Assembly (NCBI GenBank): GCA_937981985.1
Contig: CALJNB010000019.1
Coordinates: 62,001-126,000 of the forward strand
Direction of reading: 5' to 3'
From: an uncultured bacterium
Lineage (GTDB): Bacteria > Myxococcota_A > Bradymonadia > Bradymonadales > Bradymonadaceae
Length of the DNA: 64,000 nucleotides
Shown here: piece by piece, positions 45,645-53,754 of the stretch
Layout of the letters: each line of letters starts with the position of its first letter
Position numbering within the stretch: position 1 is the first letter of the stretch
Translations under genes and position numbers: made by a program
Notes under the pieces: model-generated
Seen by the model: the letters and a program-made list of their open reading frames with translations, nothing else
Database searches by the model: none
What the model was told of the DNA's origin: nothing

Positions 45645-46268
45645 CTAAAACGTTGTAGAGGTATAGGACGACCATTTCGACGCGTTGTCATACAAACCAG
45701 TCAACCTAAGTTCTAAAGTTCCGGTAACGACACCTTTGGGGCCAAGGTTGAGGTCTGACTTAGTCCATTCTCGTTCAAAACTCGACGTTGCGTTTTCGCT
45801 TCGCCCACAAACGTATTCAAATTCGAACCTGTTTGCGTAAGTCGCACTCAAATCTACGACACCTGAAGACGCCCCTGCGGCTACAACCCAAGGAGCGAGA
45901 TCACATGTAAAGTTAACGTTAATAATAGTAAATCGGTCATTAAAGTTTAATGTTAAACCGTTCACCCGATCGATCCCCAACTCAGATTCGTTTTTAATCG
46001 CAAAAGAAATTTCGTATTTCGGACAGGCTCCATCAGAATCCGAAACAACTCGGCACCCATCATCGGAAGGATCACGAAAAACGCGAACGGAAAGATTCTC
46101 GATCTTGACGTCGCTCTCGATGGTGGTTTGAGAACTGTTATCGGAGTTTTCAGTCGTATTGAAGCTTTTTTCACCAGGATTGGCGACGTAGGGTTTTTGC
46201 GTGGACGGATCTTCGCTGTCACCGCAACCGAGGTTTAGCAAAAAAATGAGGCAGAACATTCGAAACAT
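45645..46268 (-). CDS. Lipoprotein with a beta-sandwich-like domain
   Basis: 207 residues; lipobox LNLGC (Cys15). After a Ser/Thr/Asn linker (TTENSDNSSQTTIE) comes a domain with a Cys pair (DDGCRVVSDSDGACPKYEISF) and strands FNDRFTIINVNFTCDLAP and GTLELRLTGLYDNA; the pattern resembles a small immunoglobulin-like sandwich. No family recognised. It ends convergently with the Imm33 gene. Confidence 0.65.
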   Translation of the reverse strand: MFRMFCLIFLLNLGCGDSEDPSTQKPYVANPGEKSFNTTENSDNSSQTTIESDVKIENLSVRVFRDPSDDGCRVVSDSDGACPKYEISFAIKNESELGIDRVNGLTLNFNDRFTIINVNFTCDLAPWVVAAGASSGVVDLSATYANRFEFEYVCGRSENATSSFEREWTKSDLNLGPKGVVTGTLELRLTGLYDNASKWSSYTSTTF

Positions 46269-46368
46269 AGGCTAATCCAACAAAATTCTTCGATTGCCAC
46301 CCGAAAAATTTGATGTCAAAGATTGGAAAAGGTTTCGTGACGTTTAAAAACTGAACAGTAATCAGAAA

Positions 46369-47682
46369 TTAAGCGACGTTTTCTTTGAGTAAATTTACAA
46401 AAGTCCAAACGTCGTCAAAGCTGTTATACATGGGCGTGGGCGCAATTCGGATAACATCGGGATTTCGAAAATCACAAATCACACCGGACTCTGTTATTTT
46501 TCCGAACAGTGTTCGGCCATCAAAAAGTGTTCGGATAGAAATTTGAGAGCCGCGAAATTTTGGGTCGCGGGGGGTGATGATTTCAAATTTATCTTGAGGA
46601 ATGGTATCGATCAAAAACAGTAGGTATTCGGTCAGCGCAATCGATTTTTCACGAAGTCGTGACATCTTAGCTTTTGCGAACAGTTCTAGAGACGCGAGAT
46701 GAATCGCCATCGTAAAAACAGGCGCGTTACTAAGCTGCCAACCGTTTGCGCCGTGCGCTGGTATAAAGGTGTCCTTCATTTCAAAACGTGTTTCAGGATC
46801 GTTTCCCCACCAACCGGCAAAACGAGGCAGATCCGGGTTGTCCGCGAAGCGTTCATGCACAAAAGCACCGCCTACACTTCCGGGTCCTGAATTCAAATAT
46901 TTATAAGAACACCAGACCGCAAAATCGACATCCCATTCATGTAACTTGAGTTCAAGATTTCCCATCGCGTGCGCTAGATCAAATCCAACGATCGCCCCAG
47001 CCTTGTGACCTGCTTTGACGATTCTTGGGAAATCAAAAGCTTGGCCTGTGTAATAATTGATGCCACCTAGCATGACTAAGGCAACACTTTCACCTTCTTC
47101 TTCCAGATAAGCTTCAATATCCTCGGTACGGATAACAAGTTCGCCTTCTCTAGGAGAAATCTCAACCACCGCTTCCTTGGGATCTAAATTATGAAAAAGC
47201 GCCTGACTTGCGACCGCGTATTGGTCGGATGGAAAGGCTGCCTTTTCAATGAGAATCTTAAAGCGGGTTTTGGTGGGACGGTAAAAGGTTGCCATCAGTA
47301 AATGCAAATTGGTGGTCAAAGAATTCATCGCGACGACTTCGTGAACCTTTGCGCCTACGATATCGGCCAGCATCGGAGCCAGCGGTTGATGGTAGGAAAC
47401 CCAAGGACGACGTCCTTCAAAGTGACCTTCGACGCCAAATTTTGCCCAATCTTGAAACTCCTCCTCGACGATTTCTCGCGCGCGTTTGGGTTGTAAACCC
47501 AAAGAGTTACCGCACAAATAGGTTAACGTTTCGCCTTTTTCATTTTTTGGAAAATAGAAGGCACCTCGAAACTCTTTGAGGGGATCCTCACGATCCATCT
47601 TTTGGGCGAAGGAACGTTGAGAAGCATCGGGAATATCTACAAAATTAAGAGAGGTCATTTTTAGCTCGCAATATGTGCGCAT
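46369..47682 (-). CDS. kynU: Kynureninase
   Basis: 437 residues, PLP-dependent (fold type I). It splits kynurenine to anthranilate and alanine in tryptophan breakdown and the de novo NAD route. Landmarks: YLCGNSLGLQPKRAREIVEEE, EGRRPWVSYHQPLAP, NSLTTNLHLLM, VGFDLAHAMGNLELKLHEWDVDFAVW and CSYKYLNSGPGS, where the Lys is the PLP lysine, and PVFTMAIHLASLELF. Of two in-frame starts, ATG 47682 has AAAGG before it. Other kyn genes are not in this window. Divergent from ychF. Confidence 0.93.
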   Translation of the reverse strand: MRTYCELKMTSLNFVDIPDASQRSFAQKMDREDPLKEFRGAFYFPKNEKGETLTYLCGNSLGLQPKRAREIVEEEFQDWAKFGVEGHFEGRRPWVSYHQPLAPMLADIVGAKVHEVVAMNSLTTNLHLLMATFYRPTKTRFKILIEKAAFPSDQYAVASQALFHNLDPKEAVVEISPREGELVIRTEDIEAYLEEEGESVALVMLGGINYYTGQAFDFPRIVKAGHKAGAIVGFDLAHAMGNLELKLHEWDVDFAVWCSYKYLNSGPGSVGGAFVHERFADNPDLPRFAGWWGNDPETRFEMKDTFIPAHGANGWQLSNAPVFTMAIHLASLELFAKAKMSRLREKSIALTEYLLFLIDTIPQDKFEIITPRDPKFRGSQISIRTLFDGRTLFGKITESGVICDFRNPDVIRIAPTPMYNSFDDVWTFVNLLKENVA

Positions 47683-47807
47683 GTCATACCTTTTGAATTC
47701 GGTTTGGGGAAACCCGAAATGAAATCATTGCAAGCCTGCGCTCATCCTGATAAACCGGCGAACGAAGTCCGGCGCGAATGATTCGGCGACTTCCACTGAG
47801 GTTTAAG

Positions 47808-48902
47808 ATGAGTGTATCGGCTGGAATTGTGGGTCTACCCAACGTTGGAAAATCAACAATATTTAATGCGTTAACGAATGCGGAAGCCGATGCGGCAAAT
47901 TATCCTTTTTGCACGATCGAGCCCAACGTCGGAATCGTACCTGTTCCAGACGGTAGACTTGCGGCAATTAACAAGTATATGCCAACCGATAAAATCATTC
48001 CGGCGGTCGTCGAGATAGTAGATATCGCAGGTTTAGTAAAAGGCGCATCAACAGGTGAGGGTTTGGGAAATCAATTCCTGGCAAACATCCGAGAAGTGGA
48101 CGCTATCCTTCACGTCGTTCGATGCTTTGCCGATGATGATGTGGTTCATGTGGAAGGTTCGGTAGATCCGCAACGCGATGTCGATATCATCGAAACCGAA
48201 CTTGTCCTATCCGATTTACAATCGGTTGAAAAACGCATGAGTAAGCAAAAGCGCGCAGCGAAAGGTGGTGATGCCACCGAAAAAGCACGTTATGCGATCA
48301 TGGAAAAAGTCTTCGCGATTTTGAACGAAGGGCTTACTGCAAGAACTGGTAGCTACACTGACGCTGAACAACCTTTTCTTGATGAACTTCAACTCATTAC
48401 CATCAAGCCGGTATTGTACGTTGCCAATATTGGTGAAGATGATCTCGGTGGAGATTCTGAGTACGTAAACATTCTGAAAAAGATAGCCGAAGATAGAAAC
48501 AGCGGCCTTGTCATGGTTTGCGGATCGATTGAAAGCGAGCTCGTTGAGCTTGAAGATGCCGAACGCGACGAAATGTTGGAAGGCTTGGGAATTGACGAGC
48601 CCGCGTTGAACGTTTTGATTCGTGCGGCCTATAAACTTCTTGGTTTGCAATCCTATTTTACAGCTGGGCCTAAAGAAATTCGCGCATGGACGATTCCTGT
48701 GGGTGCCAAAGCACCTCAAGCAGCAGCGGTCATCCACACCGATTTTGAAAAGCACTTCATTCGCGCCGAAATTTTTAGTGTAGAACAACTCGAAGAATTC
48801 GGTTCAGAAACTGCGGTCAAACAGGCCGGAAAATCGCGCGTTGAAGGTAAAGAATACGTTATGGCCGACGGAGATATCGTCCACTTCCGCACGTCTGCCT
48901 AA
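47808..48902 (+). CDS. ychF: Redox-regulated ATPase/GTPase YchF
   Basis: 364 residues, matching the ~363 of E. coli YchF. OBG-family G domain with [17 protein letters not shown] (P-loop), [21 protein letters not shown] and a coiled-coil insertion ([20 protein letters not shown]), then the C-terminal TGS domain ([31 protein letters not shown]). YchF prefers ATP and associates with ribosomes and stress proteins. ATG 47808 is chosen over 47778 because GAGG sits six bases before it and the sequence then starts MSVSAGIVG like the family. Confidence 0.96.
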   Translation: MSVSAGIVGLPNVGKSTIFNALTNAEADAANYPFCTIEPNVGIVPVPDGRLAAINKYMPTDKIIPAVVEIVDIAGLVKGASTGEGLGNQFLANIREVDAILHVVRCFADDDVVHVEGSVDPQRDVDIIETELVLSDLQSVEKRMSKQKRAAKGGDATEKARYAIMEKVFAILNEGLTARTGSYTDAEQPFLDELQLITIKPVLYVANIGEDDLGGDSEYVNILKKIAEDRNSGLVMVCGSIESELVELEDAERDEMLEGLGIDEPALNVLIRAAYKLLGLQSYFTAGPKEIRAWTIPVGAKAPQAAAVIHTDFEKHFIRAEIFSVEQLEEFGSETAVKQAGKSRVEGKEYVMADGDIVHFRTSA

Positions 48903-48932
48903 TTTCAAACCCAACATCTAGAAAAATTCGCC

Positions 48933-49703
48933 ATGGCCCAAAAAGTTGCAATCGTCACAGGCGTAAGTCGTCTCAAAGGAATCGGAAGGGGAATTAGCGT
49001 CGAACTTGCCCGCCGAGGTTTTGATATTTTCTTTACCTATTGGTCGGCTTACGACCAACAGATGGAGTGGGGGATCCACGCCGACGAGCCAGACCAAATT
49101 CAACAGGAAATCGTAGACCTAGGTGTTCGATGCGAAAAACTAGAGTTGGATCTTTCAAGCGAAAAGAAGGTCGATCGACTTATGCAGGAAGTCGTCTCAA
49201 AAATGGGAAGTCCGCATGTTCTTGTTAATAACGCGACCTACAGCACGGACACAACGATCGAATCTTTGTCGGCCATTGAATTGGATAGGCATTATCAAAT
49301 CAATCTTCGCGCAACCACCTTATTAACGCTTGAGTTTATTCGCCAATTCAAGCACGAAAAACATGGTCGAATTATCAACTTAACTTCTGGCCAATCCCTT
49401 GGCGCAATGTCGGGGGAGATAGCATACGCGATCACAAAGGGTGCAATCGAAACGCTAACCCAAACGCTCGTGCATGAAATCGCTGCAAGAGGAATTACGA
49501 TCAACGCCGTAAATCCGGGTCCCAACGATACCGGCTGGATGAATGAAGAATTGAAATCCGAGTTAAAAAATCGCTTTCCCATGAATCGAGTAGGTAACCC
49601 ACAGGATGTGGCCAATTTAGTCGGGTTTTTGACAAGCAAAGAGGGTGAATGGATCACCGGACAGATCATCCATTCCGAGGGCGGATTTAGAAGAGCGCTC
49701 TAA
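48933..49703 (+). CDS. SDR-family oxidoreductase (FabG-like)
   Basis: 256 residues; short-chain dehydrogenase/reductase. A modified cofactor motif TGVSRLKGIGRGI (an insertion in the usual TGxxxGIG), NNATYSTD, active-site Ser in INLTSGQSLG and Y-x3-K as YAITK, then the VNPGPNDTGW loop and the GQIIHSEGG end. NAD(P)-dependent reductases of this type act on keto groups of lipids or small metabolites; substrate unknown. The insertion in the glycine loop is common in enoyl reductase and enoyl-like SDRs. It begins 30 bases after ychF. Confidence 0.85.
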   Translation: MAQKVAIVTGVSRLKGIGRGISVELARRGFDIFFTYWSAYDQQMEWGIHADEPDQIQQEIVDLGVRCEKLELDLSSEKKVDRLMQEVVSKMGSPHVLVNNATYSTDTTIESLSAIELDRHYQINLRATTLLTLEFIRQFKHEKHGRIINLTSGQSLGAMSGEIAYAITKGAIETLTQTLVHEIAARGITINAVNPGPNDTGWMNEELKSELKNRFPMNRVGNPQDVANLVGFLTSKEGEWITGQIIHSEGGFRRAL

Positions 49704-49735
49704 GGTCAAATCTAAAACAACATCAGAATGAGATT

Positions 49736-50482
49736 CTATCCTAACCCGCTAAGTTCTTTCCAAATAACAAAAATAGCCATGAGTAAAACGAATACCGAAA
49801 ACGCTTTTCGCAATACTTTGGCTGGAACTTTATTCGAAAAGTGTGCCCCAATAAAACTTCCGATAACAGCACCCGCACTAACGGTTAAAGCGAGTTCGAT
49901 ATCAATCGTTACATGTGACGCGTGCCCGGCGAAGGCTGCAAAAGATTTTAATGCGATAACCATCAACGAGGTGCCAACCGCTTTGTGCATATCCATGCCA
50001 CCCAAAAGAACCAAGGCGGGAACAACGAGAAAACCGCCACCAGCCCCAACGAGTCCGGTAGCTGCCCCAACAACCAGTCCTTCCAAAATCACAATATAAA
50101 TCGGAGCAGCTTTCCCTGTTGATTCGATCTCTTTTTTGCCTCGAAACATGGCCAACGCCGTCACCACCATCATTGCAGCAAACAGAAGCAATAATGTCGT
50201 CCCCGAAAACCAGCTTGCCGCCAACCCACCAAGATAGGCCCCCACCATCGCGGTAATCGAAAAAATTAAACCTGTGCGCCACTCGACGTTGCCATTTCGA
50301 GCATGCGGGATAAGCGCGAAAGCCGAGGTAATTCCTACGACAAGTAAAGATGTCGCAATGGCTTCTTTGGCTGCAAGGTCAGCACCGTAGACCAAAATCG
50401 GGACAGCCAGCACTGAACCACCACCACCCAACAACCCAAGAGAAATCCCAATCAGCGTCGCAAGAAGACCGATGATTAACAT
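49736..50482 (-). CDS. TauE/SafE-family sulfite/organic acid exporter
   Basis: 248 residues with about eight hydrophobic helices in a two-fold repeat, the TSUP (TauE/SafE) pattern: LGLLGGGGSVLAVPILVY at the start and VGAATGLVGAGGGFLVVPALVLLGGMDMHKAVGTSLMVI in the second half. These proteins export sulfite, sulfoacetate or similar anions. It is the last gene of the sulfur operon and starts within the stop of the YeeE/YedE gene (TAATG). Confidence 0.9.
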   Translation of the reverse strand: MLIIGLLATLIGISLGLLGGGGSVLAVPILVYGADLAAKEAIATSLLVVGITSAFALIPHARNGNVEWRTGLIFSITAMVGAYLGGLAASWFSGTTLLLLFAAMMVVTALAMFRGKKEIESTGKAAPIYIVILEGLVVGAATGLVGAGGGFLVVPALVLLGGMDMHKAVGTSLMVIALKSFAAFAGHASHVTIDIELALTVSAGAVIGSFIGAHFSNKVPAKVLRKAFSVFVLLMAIFVIWKELSGLG

Positions 50483-50919
50483 TAGATCACCTCGGCGTCA
50501 GTTCTGCGTTTGATAAAAAGCTTGTGGAGAAACATTCCAAAGAGCATAAAAGCCACAAATGTCACGGCTGCGACACCACCACTGGAAAGGGATACCAGAC
50601 CCGGACCGGGACAATATCCACCTAAACCCCAACCGATACCAAACAAACTTGCTCCGACGACGAGATCTCGATCGATATCTTTAGAGGTTGGAATATGGAA
50701 GGTGTCGTGGAATAGGGGACTCGGTCGACGCAATATAAAGCGATATAGGACGACATGAACTCCGATCGCGCCAATCATAACGAAGGCTAAGCTGGGATCC
50801 CAATCGCCTGCCAGATTTAAAAAACCGATAACCTTATCGGCATTTGTCATCCCAGAAAGCCCAAGACCCAACGCGAAGATGAATCCTGCAATAAGACTCG
50901 CAATATTCTTTTTCATCAT
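50482..50919 (-). CDS. YeeE/YedE (DUF6691) transporter, second half
   Basis: 145 residues and about four helices; FIFALGLGLSGMTNADKVIGFLNL and GWGLGGYCPGPGLVSLSSGG carry the Cys motif of this family. YeeE-type proteins move thiosulfate or other reduced sulfur across the inner membrane. The family is a two-domain pseudodimer; here each half is a separate gene. ATG 50919 overlaps the upstream stop (ATGA) and follows GGGGG. Confidence 0.9.
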   Translation of the reverse strand: MMKKNIASLIAGFIFALGLGLSGMTNADKVIGFLNLAGDWDPSLAFVMIGAIGVHVVLYRFILRRPSPLFHDTFHIPTSKDIDRDLVVGASLFGIGWGLGGYCPGPGLVSLSSGGVAAVTFVAFMLFGMFLHKLFIKRRTDAEVI

Positions 50920-51329
50920 AACACCCCCATAATGGTTGCGGTGATGAAACCGGTAAGCATAAAAGTGCAGGTCGCAATCAACGAACGCGTTGAAAAACGA
51001 GAAAGCCCGCAAACACCGTGACCACTCGTGCAACCGTTTCCTAAACGCGTTCCGAATCCAACCAGGAGACCGGCGGCCGCTACGAAATATATCGAACGGC
51101 CAGTGGGAGGAACGATGGCTTGTGGGAACATGAGAACCAATAAACCACCGCCCAGAAGAAGCCCGATCAAGAAGGTAAGTTTCCAACTTGAGTTACTGTC
51201 CCACACACCAAGAAGACCGCCGACGATCCCACTAATTCCAGCAATTCGACCTTTGGCGTATAAAAACCATGACGACGCCAGTCCAATTAGAGCGCCACCT
51301 AGAATTGCGTATAAAATCGATTCAATCAT
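50916..51329 (-). CDS. YeeE/YedE transporter, first half
   Basis: 137 residues; helices with the signature RLGNGCTSGHGVCGLSR, whose Cys residues lie on the thiosulfate path in YeeE. Start ATG 51329 overlaps the upstream persulfide dioxygenase stop (ATGA). With the next gene it forms a split transporter. Confidence 0.9.
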   Translation of the reverse strand: MIESILYAILGGALIGLASSWFLYAKGRIAGISGIVGGLLGVWDSNSSWKLTFLIGLLLGGGLLVLMFPQAIVPPTGRSIYFVAAAGLLVGFGTRLGNGCTSGHGVCGLSRFSTRSLIATCTFMLTGFITATIMGVL

Positions 51330-52042
51330 AATCCTGCTTCCATAATTTTTAATCCACATGCTAAATTTGCAGGCAGAGCCTCGTCGATACGTTTGGGATA
51401 AGCAAGATTTAACTCATCCATAATTTTCACGAATTTCTCTTCAGAAATATTATTACCCAACCGCGGATTATGAGCTTTTTCCTCACCGACCGTGCTGGTC
51501 GTGTGCCCGCGATAATCATGAGCTGGATACACAACGGTATTATTGGGTAAAGAAAAGATTTCCGAATAGACCGAATTCCGTAGAGTTGCCGAATCTCCCT
51601 GCTGGAAATCCGTTCGTCCACATCCTCGAATTAATAGTGCGTCGCCAGTGAAGGCCATCGTTTGTCCATTCGCTTGGACGACAAAGGTTAAACATCCACT
51701 TGTGTGCCCGGGTGTGCTTCTCACCTCTAGTTCATAAGAACCAAACGAAAGCTTTTGGCCATGTTCCAGGTTTTGGTCTACGCAAGAAACGCCCGCGACA
51801 GCCGCAACACCACTTTGGGCTCCCGTACGTTCGCGCAGGGTTCCTGCGCCTGTAACATGGTCTGCATGAACGTGCGTGTCGAGTGCGTAAATGAGCTTTA
51901 GACCCAGCTCGTCGATGAGTTTCAAATCGCGATCGACCTGTTCGATTACAGAATCAATAATGATAGCCTCACGCGTTTCGGCGTCGGCCAACAAATAAGT
52001 ATAAGTCCAAGTATCTTGATCAAAAAGTTGTTTAAATAACAT
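51326..52042 (-). CDS. MBL-fold persulfide dioxygenase (ETHE1-like)
   Basis: 238 residues; metallo-beta-lactamase fold with the metal motif ALDTHVHADHVTGA, then ELEVRSTPGHTSG, MAFTGDALLIRGCGRTDFQ, YPAHDYRGHTTST and a C-terminal helix with NLACGLKIME. The GRTDFQ and DYRG elements are those of ETHE1-type enzymes, which oxidise glutathione persulfide to sulfite. ATG 52042 with GGAG eight bases before it is preferred over an upstream in-frame extension. First gene of the sulfur operon, 94 bases after the sigma factor gene. Confidence 0.9.
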   Translation of the reverse strand: MLFKQLFDQDTWTYTYLLADAETREAIIIDSVIEQVDRDLKLIDELGLKLIYALDTHVHADHVTGAGTLRERTGAQSGVAAVAGVSCVDQNLEHGQKLSFGSYELEVRSTPGHTSGCLTFVVQANGQTMAFTGDALLIRGCGRTDFQQGDSATLRNSVYSEIFSLPNNTVVYPAHDYRGHTTSTVGEEKAHNPRLGNNISEEKFVKIMDELNLAYPKRIDEALPANLACGLKIMEAGL

Positions 52043-52136
52043 TATATTTCTCCGATTCGTATGTTCACCAACATGGTGTGCTTCATCGGGGTAGAGCCAA
52101 AAAATTGGAAAAGGGTTCAGGATTGACTCATTTTTT

Positions 52137-52946
52137 TTACTTTTCTTTCCAAGCCAAACGCAACGCTTCTTGAACCCGCGCTTTAATATCTTCAGGGACT
52201 CTATTTTCGGAACTACTGCAAGCGTTGAGCGCATTTTTTAGTCCTTCACATTCGCTCGCGCAATCGGGGCATTCGGCAACGTGTGCTTCCATCGTCGAAC
52301 ATACGCTTGGTGATAAATCACCCTCAAGGTGTTCAGAAAAGACTCTACGAATATCAGGACAACTCGGATCGGGACGATAGGGTTTTGGGGTGAGATTTTT
52401 TCGTAACTCTGCGCGCGCTCGATGAAGCCGACTTTTAGTAGCCGATATACTTATCCCAACGACTTCGGAAACTTCTTTCGCGCTAAGACCTTCGATATCT
52501 CGCAAGACCAATATCTCTCGGTAATCGGGCTCAAGCAATTTGATCGCCGATTGTATTTGTTGCCAAAGTTGTGTTGATTCTAAAGCCTGATGTGGATTAG
52601 GAATAGCCGATTTCAATGTGTTCGAATCGCCCTCGGAAAGCCCTTCGAAGGACTCTTTGTACTCAGGCTCATGTTTTCTTTTACGCCGCTTCTTAATGCA
52701 AACACTTCGCGCGATTGTAAATAACCACGTGGATAGAGACGAAGCTCCTCGGAAATCACGAAAGGATCTTGCCAGGTTTAACATCGAGTCTTGTAGCACA
52801 TCTTCGGCATCTTCTTTATGCCGACACATATTTAAACTGAAACGATAAAGTTGAGGTTGGACCTCACTTAAAAGCGTATTCAGGGCTGACATATCCCCCT
52901 CTTTCGCCTGTTCCAATAGCTCTAATAGCTCTTTTTCGGAGCGCAT
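52137..52946 (-). CDS. ECF-like sigma factor with fused zinc-binding anti-sigma (ZAS-like) domain
   Basis: 269 residues. Sigma region 2 (about 20-90; YRFSLNMCRHKEDAEDVLQD...SSLSTWLFTIARSVCI) and region 4 (about 130-185; LEPDYREILVLRDIEGLSAKEVSEVVGISISATKSRLHRARAEL) are followed by a C-terminal domain with Cys196 and His222-x3-Cys226-x2-Cys229 (HVAECPDC), the zinc-binding motif of zf-HC2 anti-sigma factors. The order suggests an ECF sigma factor with a built-in inhibitory or redox-sensing ZAS module. It lies upstream of, and may control, the sulfur operon. Zinc release on oxidation is known for ZAS domains; here it is inference. Confidence 0.85.
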   Translation of the reverse strand: MRSEKELLELLEQAKEGDMSALNTLLSEVQPQLYRFSLNMCRHKEDAEDVLQDSMLNLARSFRDFRGASSLSTWLFTIARSVCIKKRRKRKHEPEYKESFEGLSEGDSNTLKSAIPNPHQALESTQLWQQIQSAIKLLEPDYREILVLRDIEGLSAKEVSEVVGISISATKSRLHRARAELRKNLTPKPYRPDPSCPDIRRVFSEHLEGDLSPSVCSTMEAHVAECPDCASECEGLKNALNACSSSENRVPEDIKARVQEALRLAWKEK

Positions 52947-53025
52947 TTAAAATCCTCGTTCGACATCTATGCGATTTCAGTTTTGGCCATCGGCCCAGTT
53001 GCATTCTGGACCAAGATTTGAATTT

Positions 53026-53649
53026 TTAAAATCTAATAATGGGAAAATTTGCAGTTACGATTGGTTCCTTAGGGTTGCGAGCCCACGCATAAGTTGAAGC
53101 TCCTAAGAGGAGGCTAAGAGTAAAAGTGGCGATTAAAGCGTCTATCTGAGATTCAAAACCCAACCCGAGGCCGATACTAGTCGCCATGCCAACGCCGACA
53201 GCTATTTGGGGGAGCCACGAAGTGGTGGAAACTTGGAGCCCTAAGTTGTTGTCCACAGCCTCCATAACAAAACTAGCGAGTACAGGCGCACTTAGGAGCA
53301 AACCTATACCTAAAACGGTTGGCACTACGTTGAGCTTAGAGTTTTTTCCGAATATAGGAACGTAAAAAAGAATCCCAGTTAAGGCCAGCGTTCCTACTAG
53401 TGTCGCGCTTCCGGCTGCGGCGACGGCAAACGATTCCAAGTAATCCATATCAGATTGTGTTGTGGATAAAATTAAGGGGGACAGTGCCAAGGACGCGCTT
53501 GGCGCGATTAAGTGCCACGCTTTTAAACGAAATTCAGTATCCGGTTCAGATTCATCTGAGCGGTCGATCGGGTATTCGCTTTGATCTTGTGAAAAAGAAA
53601 AGATCGCAAACAAGAAGGTACAAGCAAAAATTGTTGTAGATAAAACCAT
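53026..53649 (-). CDS. Membrane protein of unknown function
   Basis: About 207 residues with a signal-like N terminus (MVLSTTIFACTFLFAIFSF) and four further hydrophobic segments (LIAPSASLALSPLIL, GSATLVGTLALTGILFYVPI, VLGIGLLLSAPVLASFV, LIATFTLSLLLGAS). ATG 53649 is chosen because it puts the signal sequence at the start; a TTG at 53691 is in frame further upstream. No family recognised. Confidence 0.55.
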   Translation of the reverse strand: MVLSTTIFACTFLFAIFSFSQDQSEYPIDRSDESEPDTEFRLKAWHLIAPSASLALSPLILSTTQSDMDYLESFAVAAAGSATLVGTLALTGILFYVPIFGKNSKLNVVPTVLGIGLLLSAPVLASFVMEAVDNNLGLQVSTTSWLPQIAVGVGMATSIGLGLGFESQIDALIATFTLSLLLGASTYAWARNPKEPIVTANFPIIRF

Positions 53650-53689
53650 CTCATTTTGGAAACCTCTTTTGTTGAGAAAAGAAGCTACC

Positions 53690-53713
53690 AACTCGCGAAA
53701 AAAAATGCGAGTT
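53690..53713. repeat. Inverted repeat upstream of the AstD-like gene
   Basis: AACTCGC and GCGAGTT (7 bp) flank a 10-base A-rich loop. A second short inverted repeat, ACAAC-AC-GTTGT, follows at 53719-53730. They lie between divergent genes and could be regulator binding sites or leader structure. Confidence 0.35.
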
Positions 53714-53754
53714 TAGGGACAACACGTTGTTCTCTAAGCGTTTAAGGAAAAGAA

